The translations under genes and the position numbers were made by a program. A stretch of 64,000 nucleotides of DNA, taken from the NCBI GenBank assembly GCA_004431415.1, contig QPMI01000152.1, positions 124,001 to 188,000 of the forward strand, given 5' to 3'. Positions within the stretch are counted from its first letter, which is position 1. The number at the start of each line of letters is the position of its first letter. The DNA comes from Cyanophora paradoxa. Lineage: Eukaryota > Glaucocystophyceae > Cyanophorales > Cyanophoraceae. Of the stretch, positions 1-12,588 are shown one piece after another. The notes under the pieces are model-generated. The model saw nothing but the letters and a program-made list of their open reading frames with translations, was not told the DNA's origin and made no database searches.

Positions 1-685
1 GCGTCCACCGGCGTCAAATGCAGCAACGGGGTGTGCTCCGTCGCATGCGTGCCTATAAAGGCCACCAAGGTCTCGAGCCAGTGACTCGACTCGGCTAGCT
101 AGAGCGGCATCTGCTTTCACTCGTATAAGCGCTCCAGCTTCTAAAACCAGTCACGTAGCTTCTTCCTTCCGGGATTGGGTGTCAATAGTGGGTTTTCAAA
201 TTCGCAGTATCATAGTGTTTCCAGCTACAGCATGCTTTCTGAGCTGTGGCGTTTGTGTATCTTGTACAATACCTTCGTCTTGCTAGTGTCTTTCAAAGCA
301 TAAGCAGGCTTCCAGGCCGATTGGCCGCACATAATGTTCTTGATTCGTGATTTGTGTGAAATAATACTTGAGCTTTCAGATTTTGCGGGGAGCTGGCCTT
401 GGAGAGCAGTCTTAGGCGCGCGTGGCGTGAGGCAGCGGATCCTGATGAACCTATATTCAGCTGTAGAACAAAAGAGGGCAAAGTGAAGCTGGGATTGGAG
501 CTCGAAACCGTTGAACCGGAACCGCGGAGGGCGCATGCGTGGGCCGAGAAAGCTCGGCAGCCGCGAGCTGCAGCACGACACTGCAGCGCGTCGCGGCGCT
601 TGCACTCGCCGGGTCGCAAACTTGAAATGAATTTTGGAAAGGGCGGGAGAATTCAGATCTAGAGAGGCGGCAGCCCGCCGGCAGG
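1..685. other. No gene recognised; downstream flank of DNLZ
   Basis: About 685 bases of mixed composition, less GC-rich than the genes to the right. Short open frames exist on both strands, but none begins with a convincing ATG, shows a recognisable domain, or can be joined by the intron signals used elsewhere in the window. It probably holds the 3' flank of the DNLZ gene and perhaps part of a gene beyond the left edge. Confidence 0.4.
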
Positions 686-1794
686 TCACTTGCCCTTGGA
701 TGCGGAGCCGGCGCCGCCGAAGCCGGAGCCCTTCTTCTTGCGCAGGACCTTCGCTGCGGCCGCGATCGCTGCGCGTGCGCCGGACGGCGGCGGTGAGCGC
801 AGGGATCCGGAGAGACCAGGTTGGGGTCCCGGGCCCGGCGCCAGAGCGGGGCGAGGCGCGCGCACCCTCGACGTTGGGGCGCCGGATCTTCTCGCCGCCC
901 AGGGAGGCGAGCTCGTCGGCGCCCATGTAGTACCCGAGCACGCCCAGGTTGTCCGCCAGCGCGTGCCTGCCGGCGGAGCGGTGAGGCGCGAGAGCGCGAG
1001 AGCTTGAGAGCTCGAGGGCCGGCGCGCGGCCGAGAGCGAGCGCACCGCGAGCCGCAGTAGTCGCACTGGATGAGGACGGTGCCCCGCGCGATCGCCGCTG
1101 GGTTCACGTACTTCCGCACCTCGTTGTTGCATTTCTAGGGGCGCGCGGCGGCCGAGACCGATCAGCCCGGCGCTCACATGGCGCGCCGTGCGCGTGCAAA
1201 TGCGCGGCTATGCTAGCTCCAAGCTAAGCGACAGGAATGCCAGGCTCGAGCTAGCCGAGGGAAAGGAAGGGAATATGAGGGGTTTCCGAGCTTGAGCTAG
1301 AGAGTCGTGCGCCGAAGACACCTTGCATGTGAAGCTAACGAGCTGCGTGCGCCGATCTGATGAGGGCGTGGGCAGGTCGTCGGCCCGGATCACGATCTCC
1401 TCCACGGCCTCCCGCTCGACCTCCCTGGCCTCGACGTCCACAGTCGCCTGCTCCGCTGACGTCGAAGCGCTTGACTGAGAATCTGAGGCAGCTGCTGCGC
1501 GCAGCGCGTCAGCATACGCCGCACACGCGTCGTGGGCGGCTGCGCACTGGAGGGCGGCTGCGGATCGGATTCGAGGCTGGCTGAGATGCGGACTGCCGAT
1601 GACGGTCGCGCAAACGACCAGGAGCGCGCACTCGACCAGGAGCGCGCGGCTCCCTGGCCCTGCAGCTGGAACGTTCTCGACGAAGTGGGAAGCCTGGGGG
1701 CGGCCGAGCACGAGCACGCAGTTGAGGCGTTTGCGTGAACCGCGCGCGCCGACCGGGGCGCCTGGAGGCCGAGAGAGACGAACGAAGCCGACAT
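686..1794 (-). CDS. DNLZ: DNL-type zinc-finger protein (mtHsp70 escort, Zim17/HEP1 family)
   Basis: Five exons (1548-1794, 1322-1494, 1046-1134, 866-966, 686-768) join in frame to 230 residues. A long Ser/Ala/Arg-rich N-terminal leader (about residues 1-85) starting MSASFVSLG looks like an organelle transit peptide. The conserved domain follows: SFTCKKC, then VNPAAIARGTVLIQCDYC, then HALADNLG. These are the paired CxxC zinc ligands and the DNL signature. Members of this family keep organellar Hsp70 soluble in mitochondria or plastids. The first CxxC is completed across an intron, which supports the join. All four introns are GT-AG. The C-terminus is a short Ala/Lys/Gly tail. The start codon lies 51 bp from that of the divergent SDR gene. 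The first intron's donor is the least certain join. Mitochondrion and plastid cannot be told apart here. Confidence 0.85.
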
Positions 1795-1845
1795 CTTTGT
1801 CGTACTCCCCCCATCCAACTCGACTCGGCCTCGGGCTCGCCAGAG
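1795..1845. promoter_or_regulatory. 51-bp gap between divergent start codons (DNLZ / SDR39U1)
   Basis: Only 51 bases separate the two ATGs, so the two genes must share a bidirectional promoter or transcribe from within each other's 5' regions. The stretch is pyrimidine-rich on the plus strand, with no TATA-like sequence. Confidence 0.5.
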
Positions 1846-3140
1846 ATGGCAGCGGCTCCGGCGCCGATGCGCGTGCTCGTTTCCGGCGCGTCGGGACTCG
1901 TCGGCCGCAACCTCGTGCCGGCGCTCAAGGAGAAGGGGCACAGCGTGACGAAGCTCGTTCGAGGTCGGCCAGCAGCGGATGCAGGCGAACTTTCCTGGGA
2001 TCCGCAAGCCGGCAAGCTCGACGTGGCCGCGCTTGAGGTGCGCGGCTGCGGGCCGGGCCGACGCTAGGCGTTGTCGCCAGTGCTTCGATGACACGTTATT
2101 TAGTGCAATAAACTGATGTGCCAGCGCCTCCCGATCCCCTCTGCCGCCCCGCCTGCCGGCGCCCGACGTTCGGCCGACGTCGACGGGCGTCCGGCGCGCG
2201 CAGGACAAGGGCATCGACGCGATCGTGAACCTCTCGGGGGAGTCGATCCAGGCGCTGCGGTGGACGGAGGCGAAGAAGCGGTCCATCGTCGACTCGCGCG
2301 TGCGGCCGACGCGCCTCCTCGCCGAGAGCGCGGCGAAGATGAAGAAAGCGCCCTCCGTCTTCGTCAGCGCCGGCGGCGTCGGCGCGTACGGCAGCCGCGG
2401 GTGCGCTCTTAAGCTTCGGCCCGAGCGCTTGGGAGCGCCGGGCCGGGCCCGAGCGCGGAAGGGCGCAGGGCGGAGCCACTGACGGAGGCGGCGCCCTATG
2501 GTGCGGGCTTCCTGGCGGAGGTCAGCAGGCAGTGGGAGGCCGCCGCCGAGCCGGCCCGCGCCGCCGGCATCCGCACCGTGCGCCGTCCGGCCCACGCCCG
2601 CGGCCCCGCGGTCCGGCGGCTCACGGGGCAGCCTGGGCGGCAGGTTACGCTGCGGCTGGCGCCGGTGCTGACGACGCGCGGCGGCGTGCTGGGGCAGATG
2701 CTGATGCCCTTCTCCATGGGCCTCGGCGGCCCCATCGGCGACGGCTCCCAGCGCGCCCCGCCCCGCGCAGCTCTCCGGATCCTCCGCCCCTGAGGCTCGC
2801 CCCGCGGGGCCGCAGGTACTTCCCGTGGATCGCGCTGGAGGACGCGGTGCGGGCCTTTGCGTTCGCGCTGGAGTGCCCGACCCTCTCGGGGCCCGTCAAC
2901 GCCTGCGCGGGGGCCGTGACCAACGCCGAGTACACCAAGGCGCTGGGCGCCGCCCTCGCCCGCCCCGCGTTCCTCCCCCTCCCGGCCTTCGCGCTGCGGC
3001 TGGGGATGGGCGAGCTGGCGGAGGAGCTGCTGCTGGGCTCGCAGAACGCGCGGCCCGAGGCGCTCGTCCGCGCCGGCTTCCAGTTCCGGCACCCCGAGCT
3101 CCGCCCCGCCCTCGACCACCTCCTCCGCTCCCGCTCCTGA
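1846..3140 (+). CDS. SDR39U1: SDR-family NAD(P)-binding epimerase, SDR39U1/YfcH (TIGR01777) type
   Basis: Five exons (1846-2037, 2204-2400, 2469-2577, 2644-2750, 2816-3140) give 309 residues, the usual family length. The N-terminus MRVLVSGASGLVGRNLVPAL is the Rossmann dinucleotide loop. Downstream are the family motifs IVNLSGE, VSAGGVGAYGSRG, TEAAPYGAGFLAEVSRQWE, LGGPIGDGSQYFPWIALED and a C-terminal GMGELAEELLLGSQ. The substrate of this family is unknown; plant and human members are organellar or cytosolic and poorly characterised. No clear transit peptide precedes the domain. The last intron (2751-2815) starts with GC; the other three are GT-AG. It is head-to-head with DNLZ and tail-to-tail with arsJ. 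Confidence 0.9.
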
Positions 3141-3436
3141 GGCGCCCGCCCCGCCCCGCCCTGCCCCGCGTCTCGGCCCTAGGCCTCCCCGCGCTGTTCT
3201 CTGGGACCGAACTGTATTTTAGCACTACTACTGCTCTGTATCTCTGATGAAAAGCTACCCTATAGGCTACAACATTACTATTATGATAGGTGTCCGTAGT
3301 AATTATTAAAATAAGCGAAACTAGGGGCGCGAAATTCAAACTGAAGGCTGCAGCTTCGAATCGATGAGTGGAGAAGAGGTATGCACAGGGCCGAGGCGCC
3401 GCGGCGTGCGGGCCCCGCCCGAGGCGCCGCGGCCGG

Positions 3437-5635
3437 CTACTCGTGGCCGCCCTCCGCGTCCGCCCCCTCGGGGAGGGGCCCCAGCCGGAAGTTCACCAGC
3501 GTGCTGCCGCCCGCCCGGGTCAGAGGGGGGGCGAGCCGGCTCGGATCGGATCGGGGCACCTGAGGAAGGCGAAGCCGAGGGAGGCCCAGAGGCAGCTCTC
3601 GAGGCGGTGGGTGTACCCCGACGAGTCGACGATGGCGCCGTACTGGTAGAGCACCCCGGAGAGGAGGGTGCCGATGAGGCGCCCGAAGGCGTTGGCCATG
3701 TAGTAGAAGCCGATGTTCATCGCGGCCTTGTCCTTGTTGCAGTAGGCGAGGATGAGGAAGGAGTGGATGCTGGAGTTGACGGCGAAGAAGACGCAGAAGA
3801 AGGAGAGGCCGACGATGGCGGCGACGGCCGTCCCCGTGAAGTCCGGCGGCTTCACGAAGCGGAAGGAGAGGGAGATGCCGAGCGTCACGAGGGTCAGGAT
3901 GGCCGTCCAGGGGATGAGCTGCCGCCCGCGGCGCATGGGGAGCTGCCCGAGGGGCTTGAGGACGAGCTGCGGGGTCCAGGACTGCACGCCCCCGTAGATC
4001 ATGATCCACACGGCGAGGAACGTCCCCGTCAGCGCGAACGGCCAGTAGAGCTGCGCCGGCGTCGGGCGGGGCGGGCGGGCCGGGGGGAAAGGGGTACAGG
4101 GCACCTCGTTGCGGAGGAAGATGGGGAGGGGGACCTCGAACCAGAGGTCGCGGGCGCCGAAGAGGAAGAAGCGCGCCAGCGAGAGGTAGTTCACGTTCGA
4201 CCCCTTGTTGAAGACCTCTGCGGTCGCGCGGCTGTGAGGCGAGGCGGCGCGCGCCGGTCCGGGAGGGGGCGGGCGGACCGCGGAGGACGATCTTCTTCTT
4301 GGAGCGGCCGAGGTTGTTGGAGACGAAGAAGACGGCGAGGGGCAGGATGAGGACGTTCATGCCGAGCAGCACGCCGAGGGCGCCGTCGAACGTCGCGTAG
4401 GCGAGGAGCAGCGAGCCCCAGAAGTAGCCCAGCCCTTTCACCGCGTTCTTGCACCCTGCCGCCGCCCCCGCTCAGGGCCTTGATCACGAACTGAAAGCCC
4501 CAGCGTTCGAGGCGGGCGGACCGGTGATGTAGGCGACGAGCTTGAAGAGGCCGTTCTTGGAGTCGTCCTTCTTGACGAGCTTCGTGACGGACTTGCCGGA
4601 GAGCTTCACCAGGTCCTTCGCAATCCCCGACCACGCCTGCATGCGAGCCCGGCCCCCGGATCAAATTCAGTTGGATCGAAAGTTTCGAATTTTTGAAGTG
4701 CTCGCCTGGCAGAAGGTAACGTATGCGATGACGCCGACGCGGCCGAAGCCGCCCTCCTCGACGCTCCCGAGGCGCCGCGGGACGGGGTACAGGAGCGCGA
4801 TGCCGAGGATCTGGCAGATGAGGCCCCAGATGAGGAGCCAGCGGAGGCCGACCTTCGAGCCCGCGATGCCCCCTGCGCAGCCGGGATTCGACGGGGGGTA
4901 CGCGGCGCGGGCGGGGGGTGCGGGGCGCACCGAGCAGGTTCGTGAACACCTGCGTTGATCACGCGCACGTGAGCGGCGGCGCGGCGGGGGGGGGCACGGC
5001 CGGGGGAGGGGTGGCGGACCCCCGTGAGCTCGTACATGGAGAACATGATGGCGATGGCGAGGGCGTCGTACTTGGCCTCGTTCAGCTTCAGGAGCACCAC
5101 CATGCGCAGGCTGCTGTCCGTGATGGTGAAGAAGAGGTACCCGAACGCGATCACGTAGCTGCCGCGGCGGGCGCAGCGTCAGCGGCCGCCGCGGCCGCCG
5201 GCGCGGACGCGCGAGGCGGGCGGGCGGCGGGGCGCACAAGTCGGTCATGGATCCCGAGCTACCCGAGGCCTCCTTCTTCTTCTCGGGCGCCGCCTCTGCA
5301 GCCGCGCGAGAAGCCGTCAGCGGCGCTCGACTCGACGGGAGCTACGAGCTTTACGGAGCTCGAACGCAGCGCGCACCAGCGCTCTTCTCGGGTTTGGCGG
5401 CTTCGAGATCTGTCGCCGATCCGTCTGATGCGATGATCTTGGTGCTCGCGAAGGGTCCAGGCGCAAGGCCGAGATCGGCAGCGGGAGCGCCGTTCGCGGG
5501 GGCGTCGTCCTTGACGACCACCTGCAAGTCCATAGCGACGGGAGGCTTGTAAGACTGCTCTTCCAGAACTGGTGCAGCGGCAGTCGGCCGTCCGATCGCA
5601 GGCGCGAGGTATGCGGGCTGCGGCTGCAACTCCAT
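3437..5635 (-). CDS. arsJ: ArsJ-type organoarsenical efflux permease (major facilitator superfamily)
   Basis: About ten exons give roughly 530 residues. The permease core starts YVIAFGYLFFTITDSSLRMV and contains YELTG-VFTNLLGG, GIAKDLVKLSGKSVTKL, KNAVKGLGYFWGSLLL, YLSLARFFLFGARDLWFEVP, IYGGVQSW, FFAVNSSIHSFLILAY and NIGFYYMANAFGRLIGTLLS. These are the conserved blocks of bacterial ArsJ in the same order, spread over about 12 hydrophobic segments. ArsJ exports 1-arseno-3-phosphoglycerate, the product of GAPDH acting on arsenate. An extra N-terminal tail of about 105 mostly polar residues precedes the core and is absent from bacterial ArsJ. One intron is GC-AG; the others I resolved are GT-AG. 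I took the first in-frame ATG (5635), but the frame stays open upstream, so the start may lie further out. The gene is head-to-head with an ArsJ-type GAPDH. Confidence 0.88.
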
Positions 5636-6449
5636 CTCGCCGCGCTCTTTCTTTGGGTCAACGTTGTATTCGCGCTTCACTTCTGCGGCGCTTCCGAAGT
5701 TGTTGAGGCTTGGCGCACGCTTCTCGCGATGGGAGTCAATCGCAACCTGGCGGCGCGCTCGGCTGGTGCTGGGAATCCTAGGATCGGGACTCGGGAGGCG
5801 CGGACTGCAGATGCTTGCCGACCTGTGGCCGCCGCAGTGAGACCGTCGGACCGAAGGGGGCTCAGCGGCCGAAGACGAATCTCAACAGCCGAATGGGGAA
5901 GGAATGTGGCTGGGGTACGCGTCGCCGACAATAGGCCGCTTCCGGAGGCGCTCCCGCTCTGGATTCGAGGCGGAGGGCCCTGGCATCAAGCCAGAACGTT
6001 GCTTTGATGCTATTATGACGCCTCATACGCGCAAAAGAGCCGCGAAAAGCCTTCCTCTGAACCGGTCTGAACGTTGAATAGGGTTCTTCGACCGACGCTC
6101 CGGGCCCAAATTCTTCTGGGGGAGGCCTGGAATCGATATAACGAACTGCTAGCATGATAACGGACCGCCTTTGATGCGTGGGAAGGCCGGAATCGTGGCG
6201 CGTATTCACGTAGATAGGAGTTTTTTTTCGCGCGTCGACTTTCTTTCCAAGTTCTGGACGCATCTCTAGACTCGCTGGTAGTCCGATTCGAGTTCAGTGA
6301 ACTTCATTTCACTCGAGCAGCCGAGCTCACTCACATCGTCGCGCTTCGGTGAGCTGCTGTAACTGCCGAGCGATGCTTGCATCCGCCGCGGTTCGTGTCT
6401 GACCGAGCGGTCGCAGCGGTCTGCTTTCTCGCACATTCTCGCCGAAAAC
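5636..6449. promoter_or_regulatory. Shared upstream region of arsJ and GAPDH
   Basis: 814 bases between the two start codons, less GC-rich than the flanking exons, with a T8 run near 6219. It probably holds both promoters and 5' UTRs, and perhaps an unrecognised first exon of arsJ, because the arsJ frame stays open upstream of 5635. It also carries one copy (5841-5851) of an 11-bp word, GACCGTCGGAC, found elsewhere only between genes. An open frame at 5862-6263 (-) has no recognisable domain. I saw no arsenic-regulator site, and none is established for eukaryotes. Confidence 0.4.
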
Positions 6450-8257
<1,808 letters not shown>

Positions 8258-9393
8258 GCCTAGCCGCACCGCACCCCCCGAGGGGCTTGCCGGCTCGCGA
8301 TCGGCGCCGCCGGCCCTCGTCCCGCGGCCCCGGGCCCCGGCCGCGGCGGGGGCATAGCTCAGTAGCTATCTTAGTGGTCACGTACATTACAGAAGGTTCC
8401 GTTTTTGCTTTAATTTAAATGTAACTGTAACCTGTAAATTGAAAAACTTGAAACTGCGTGATCATATGCATGGCCGCCCGGGCGCCGCGGGCATATGCAT
8501 TGAGTACTCCTACCGTAGTACGGCCTGGCAGTTGTGTCCCTCGGGCTCCATTAAACTTGAAGCTTAAGCATTGAAGATCTGATGATCCAGAGAGGCATAG
8601 CCATGCCATGATGGCGACTGACTCTCAGTGATCATGATCATGGCCATGGTGATGTCTTGCCACTGGGCCAAGCCTTGCAATTGATCACGATCATGAAGCC
8701 TTGCCAAGTTGCAATTGCGCATGCCGCAGTGCATAATGGCAACCCCTGACAACTCGGCAACCCCTGACAACTCGCGGGTCCGACGGTCCATCGATATCAT
8801 CATGGCATGGCATGCCGCAATGCCATGCCTGATGATCATCAGATGGCCGCCACCATGGCCAGCCTGGCAGGCGCCCCGGGCCGGCGAGCCGGCTCCCGGC
8901 GCCCCGGGTCAGCCTGGGCAGCAGCCTGGCCCCGGCAGCTCGGGGCCGGGGCCGGGGCGATCAACTTGGCAATTTCGACATCCGATCATCGGATGATCGC
9001 CGAGTCCGACGGTCACCCGATTTTTCGATCATGGCATGTGGGTGCCTCGCTGCTGTGCGGCAGCCTGCCAGGGGGAATCCGCGAAGCTTAACCCTGGGAA
9101 GGACTTCAGCTTGGCAGCGTCAGCGTCGTGCAAACTTAAACAGGCTAGCCAATTTTCTGTGTTGCAATTTGTCAACAGACGAAAGCTTAAGCCTAACTGA
9201 TCGCGAGTCCTACAAAATGAATCACGGCGTATACATTTTGTTTGTTGCCTGCCAACACATAAAGTAAAGAAGCGAGCGGAAGACACTAGCACTAGCACTG
9301 GAGGACGGCTCCACACGGGACCGCCTGCTTATGAAACGGGAAAAGAAAGGGGTAGAGAGGGGCCGGCTGCGCCGAGCCTGCGGGGCCTGTCGA
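8258..9393. repeat. Intergenic repeat island between GAPDH and kinase A
   Basis: No gene seen. The stretch is rich in short palindromic words (GATCATGATCATGG, CCATGGCATGG) and holds two abutting copies of an 18-bp unit GGCAACCCCTGACAACTC (8738-8773). A GC-rich block at 8870-8960 repeats GGCGCCCCGGG. It also carries two copies (8778-8788, 9004-9014) of GTCCGACGGTC. Phrases such as TTGCCAAGTTGCAATT recur in the island at 27 kb. It looks like decayed repetitive DNA separating two convergent 3' ends. Confidence 0.55.
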
Positions 9394-12300
9394 CTAGGAG
9401 CGGAGGAGGCCGAGGATGCGGCAGGCGGCGCGGGCGGCGTCCGCGCCGCGGCCCTGGCCGGACTGGGCGACGGCGACAAGGGCGCCGGCGGCCTTGGCGT
9501 TGCGCTTGATGCTCGCGGCCGCCTCCTTGGAGCCCGTGCCCGCGACGACGTTGTAGGCGAGGCAGGCGGCGATGGGCCGGAGCTCGGCGGCGACGGGCGA
9601 GTCCTGGGCGAGCCCGTGGTGGACGAGGACGTCCATGTGGCGCTGCCCGACCTGGGCCGCCACCGCGGGGCACCCCGCGAGGTTCGCCACCGCCCAGAGA
9701 GACGCCGCCCGCACGGCGCTGGGGAGGCCGGCGGTGCCGACGAGGACGACGAGGCGGGAGAGGAGGCGCTCGGCCATGGCGGCGCGGCGCGCGTCGGCGG
9801 CGGCGTCGCGCCCGCCGCGCTCCGAGGCGGCGAGGTTCATCGCCGCCCCGCCGCGCTCTCCGCATCGACGGGGACGCCCGGCAGCGGCGGCGGCGCGGCG
9901 GCGCGGCGGGGCGCGAGGGCGGCCGCCAGCGCCTCGAGGAGGCCCGGGGCGGCGACGAGGGCGGCGCGGGCGTCGGGGTGGGCGGAGAGGGCGCGGGCGA
10001 GGGCGTGCCCGGCGGCGGCCAGCTCCGGGGCCGGGGAGGCCATGAGGGCGACGAGGTCGGGGAGGCGGGCCGAGGAGAAGGCGGAGCGCAAGTGCGGCTC
10101 GGCGAGGAAGGAGCGGAGGGCGAGGGCGGCGCGGGCGCCCTTGGCCGGGTGGCGCGGGGCCGCCGCGAGCCACTCGACGGCCTCGTCGGCGCTGCGCGGG
10201 TCGGCCGGCCCGTCGGCGAAGGGCAGGCCGATGCTCGAGAGGCTCGAGAGGAAGCGGTCGAGGCCGTCGGCGGGGCCGGCGGCCGGCGCCGGGGGCGGGG
10301 GCGGCGGGGGCGGGGATGCGAGGAAGATGGGCTGGAACTCGGCGTGCGCGTGCCACTGCGCGCCGCTGCCGCTGCCCCCGGAGCTCCCGCCCCGGCTCAG
10401 CGCGCGCTGGTGGTGGTGCGGCGTGGACCGCCCCGAGGCCGCCGGCGAGGGCGAGGGCGGCGCCTGCGCCTCCGCCCGCCACGCGGCGCTGGGCGAGCCG
10501 AGCGCGGGGGCCCCGCCCCGGCCCCGGCGCGGACGAGGGCCGGGCGCTCGGGGTGCGTGCCTCGGGGGCCGGGAGCTGCGTCTCGTGCGGGAGCCCGTGC
10601 CGTCGGTGCCGGCCCCCGCGGTGCTGCTGCTCGTCGGCGTGTCGTAGAGCAGGCCCGGCATGCCGGCCATCCCCCGCGCCCCCTCCGCGCCGGCCGCGCC
10701 GCCGAGGCGGTCGAGCTTGAAGGCCTTCCACAGGAGGTCCCCCACGGCGCTCGTCATCTCCGAGAGCCACTTCTCCGCCGCCTCCGCCGCCGGCTGCGAA
10801 GCGGCGTCGGCGCGGCCCCGAAGGCGCGGCAGGGCGGGGCGCGGGGGTGACCTTGAAGCGCGACGAGGGCTCGAAGGCGAACGTGGCGCGGCCGGCGAGC
10901 GGCGCCCGCGAGGCAAAGGCCGGCGGGGGCGCCGCGGCGGCCGGCTCGTCGCCGAGCCGCAGGCTGCCTATGCCCTGGTAGGCCCCGTAGGCGGCGCCCT
11001 CGCGGCGGCGGCGGGCGGCCTGGGCGCCCCGGCAGAGCGCCGGGCCCTGGCCCTCCAGCGCCGCCGCGAGCCGCTCGACGACGCCGCGCGCCTGCGGGGC
11101 CGCCGCCATGCGCTCGAACTCGGCGAGGAGCTCCCACGGCGTCGGCCGGTTCGCCGCGTTCGGGTCCGTGCACCGGTGCACGATCGACCGCAGCGCGCGG
11201 CTCTTGATCTGCGGGCGCCCGCGCGTGAGGCCGGCGGCGGCGGCGGCGGCGGCGGCGGGGCGGGGCGGGGCGAGGCGCGGCGGTTGCGCGCACGTCATCC
11301 GTCTCCATGGAATTCGCGCCCTTGGGCGGGAGCTCGCGCGTGCACATCTCAAAGATCACAGCCCCGAGGCTCCACACGTCCGACGCCGCCGTCGGCGCCG
11401 CCCCGGAACGGACCTCTGCGCGGTTGTCAGCGCACGGGGCGCACGCGGCGGCGGCGGCCGCACCCGGGGCCATCCAGCGCTCGGTGCCCTGCAGCGGCTT
11501 GCTCGGGGACGAGACGGGCTCGTCGACCGGCGTCGGGCGCTGCGGGCGGAACGACTCCGTCTCCGCGTGCATCATCACCGACAGGCCGAAGTCGCAGCTG
11601 CCCGCGCGGGGCGTCAGCGGCTGCGCGGCGCCGCCGGGCGGAGCGCGGCGAGGGCCGCGCGGCGCACAGCTTCACGTCGAGGCGCTCGGTGAGCAGCACG
11701 TTCATGGACTTCAGGTCGCTGCGGGCGGGTCACGGCATGCGGTCGGCCGGGCGATGCGACTCGGGCGCTGCACCTGTATATGATCCTCCGGTCCAGCAAG
11801 TGGATGATGCCGCGCAGCACGCCGGCGCAGACGTGTGCGCACACGGCTTCCTCCAACGGTCCTGTCGCGGGCGTCGCTTCGGACCCCGGCGGGGCTCCGG
11901 CGGCCCGGGCGGACCGTAGGCTTCGATCAACTCGCGAAGGTTGAAGTCCATCTACGCGCACGCTTGAGCGGCCCGGCGCGCCGGCCGCGCCTCGCGCGCA
12001 CCTTTTCGAGGACGAGAAAGGGTTGCTGTTCATCGGAGCTGCAGGCAAGCAGCCTGACGATATTCTGATGATATCCAGCTTGTCTACAGATCGCGCGGTC
12101 ATAGAGGGACGAGGGACCCGCCCGCGGCAATACTTGTCTCATGAGGGGCACGCACGTAAGGACGTCGAGCTCCCGAGTGTGCGCCCGCGTCACAGCACTC
12201 AACGCTACTCTACTGCGAGACCCGTCGTGCGGCTTCTTGATCGCGCACTCGGTCGAGCCATGCAGCCTCCCCGCCCACACGTCGCTGAGACGCGTCAGCT

Positions 12301-12411
12301 GGCAAGCTGGGCCCCTGTACTAACTTTTCATGACATGCAGCATATGCACCTGAAGCCACCTTCGCCCAGGATGGCCGCCAGCTCCACCTCGGCGGGTGTA
12401 ACCGCCGTCAT
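9394..12411 (-). CDS. TKL-like protein kinase with C-terminal armadillo-like helices (paralogue A)
   Basis: Start at 12411: MTAVTPAEVELAAILGEGG, completing the glycine loop GEGGFSDVWAG across an intron. Then come CAIKKP (ATP-anchoring Lys), the TRELDVLT helix, MDFNLREL, IIYSDLKSMNVLL, CDFGLSVMM, GTERWMAPG, SDVWSLGAVIFEMCTRELPP and RPTPWELLAEF. The catalytic-loop HRD reads YSD: the Asp is kept, but the His and Arg are lost. After the kinase domain lie a linker, a WLSEMTSAVGDLLWKAFKL segment also present in paralogue B, a low-complexity stretch, and Ala/Leu-rich helices resembling ARM repeats to the end (CRILGLLRS). It has roughly 800 residues. Near 9840-9900 the frame must change, but no CAG acceptor is visible, so that join is unresolved. 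The substrate and pathway are unknown. Confidence 0.8.
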
Positions 12412-12588
12412 CGATCCTCCACAACGTCTGTCGGCTGCTTCTGCGCAGGCGACGCTGCTGATTGCTAGCTAAACGATATAATAGTTCGCGCGTGACAGCT
12501 GGATTACTCGCGGTGATCCCTCGTGCTCCCGTGTGGGGAGCTTGCGGGCGCTCGACCACGTAACACGTTTAGAGGGGGTACACGCGCG
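12412..12588. promoter_or_regulatory. Divergent promoter region, kinase A / uncharacterised gene
   Basis: 177 bases between divergent ATGs. It includes an AT-rich patch GATATAATAG near 12475, the only TATA-like sequence here. Confidence 0.4.

Noticed and set aside
5862-6263. Minus-strand open frame (133 codons) between arsJ and GAPDH
   Set aside because: No recognisable domain and no clear splice link to arsJ. It could be 5' UTR or a first exon but cannot be supported.
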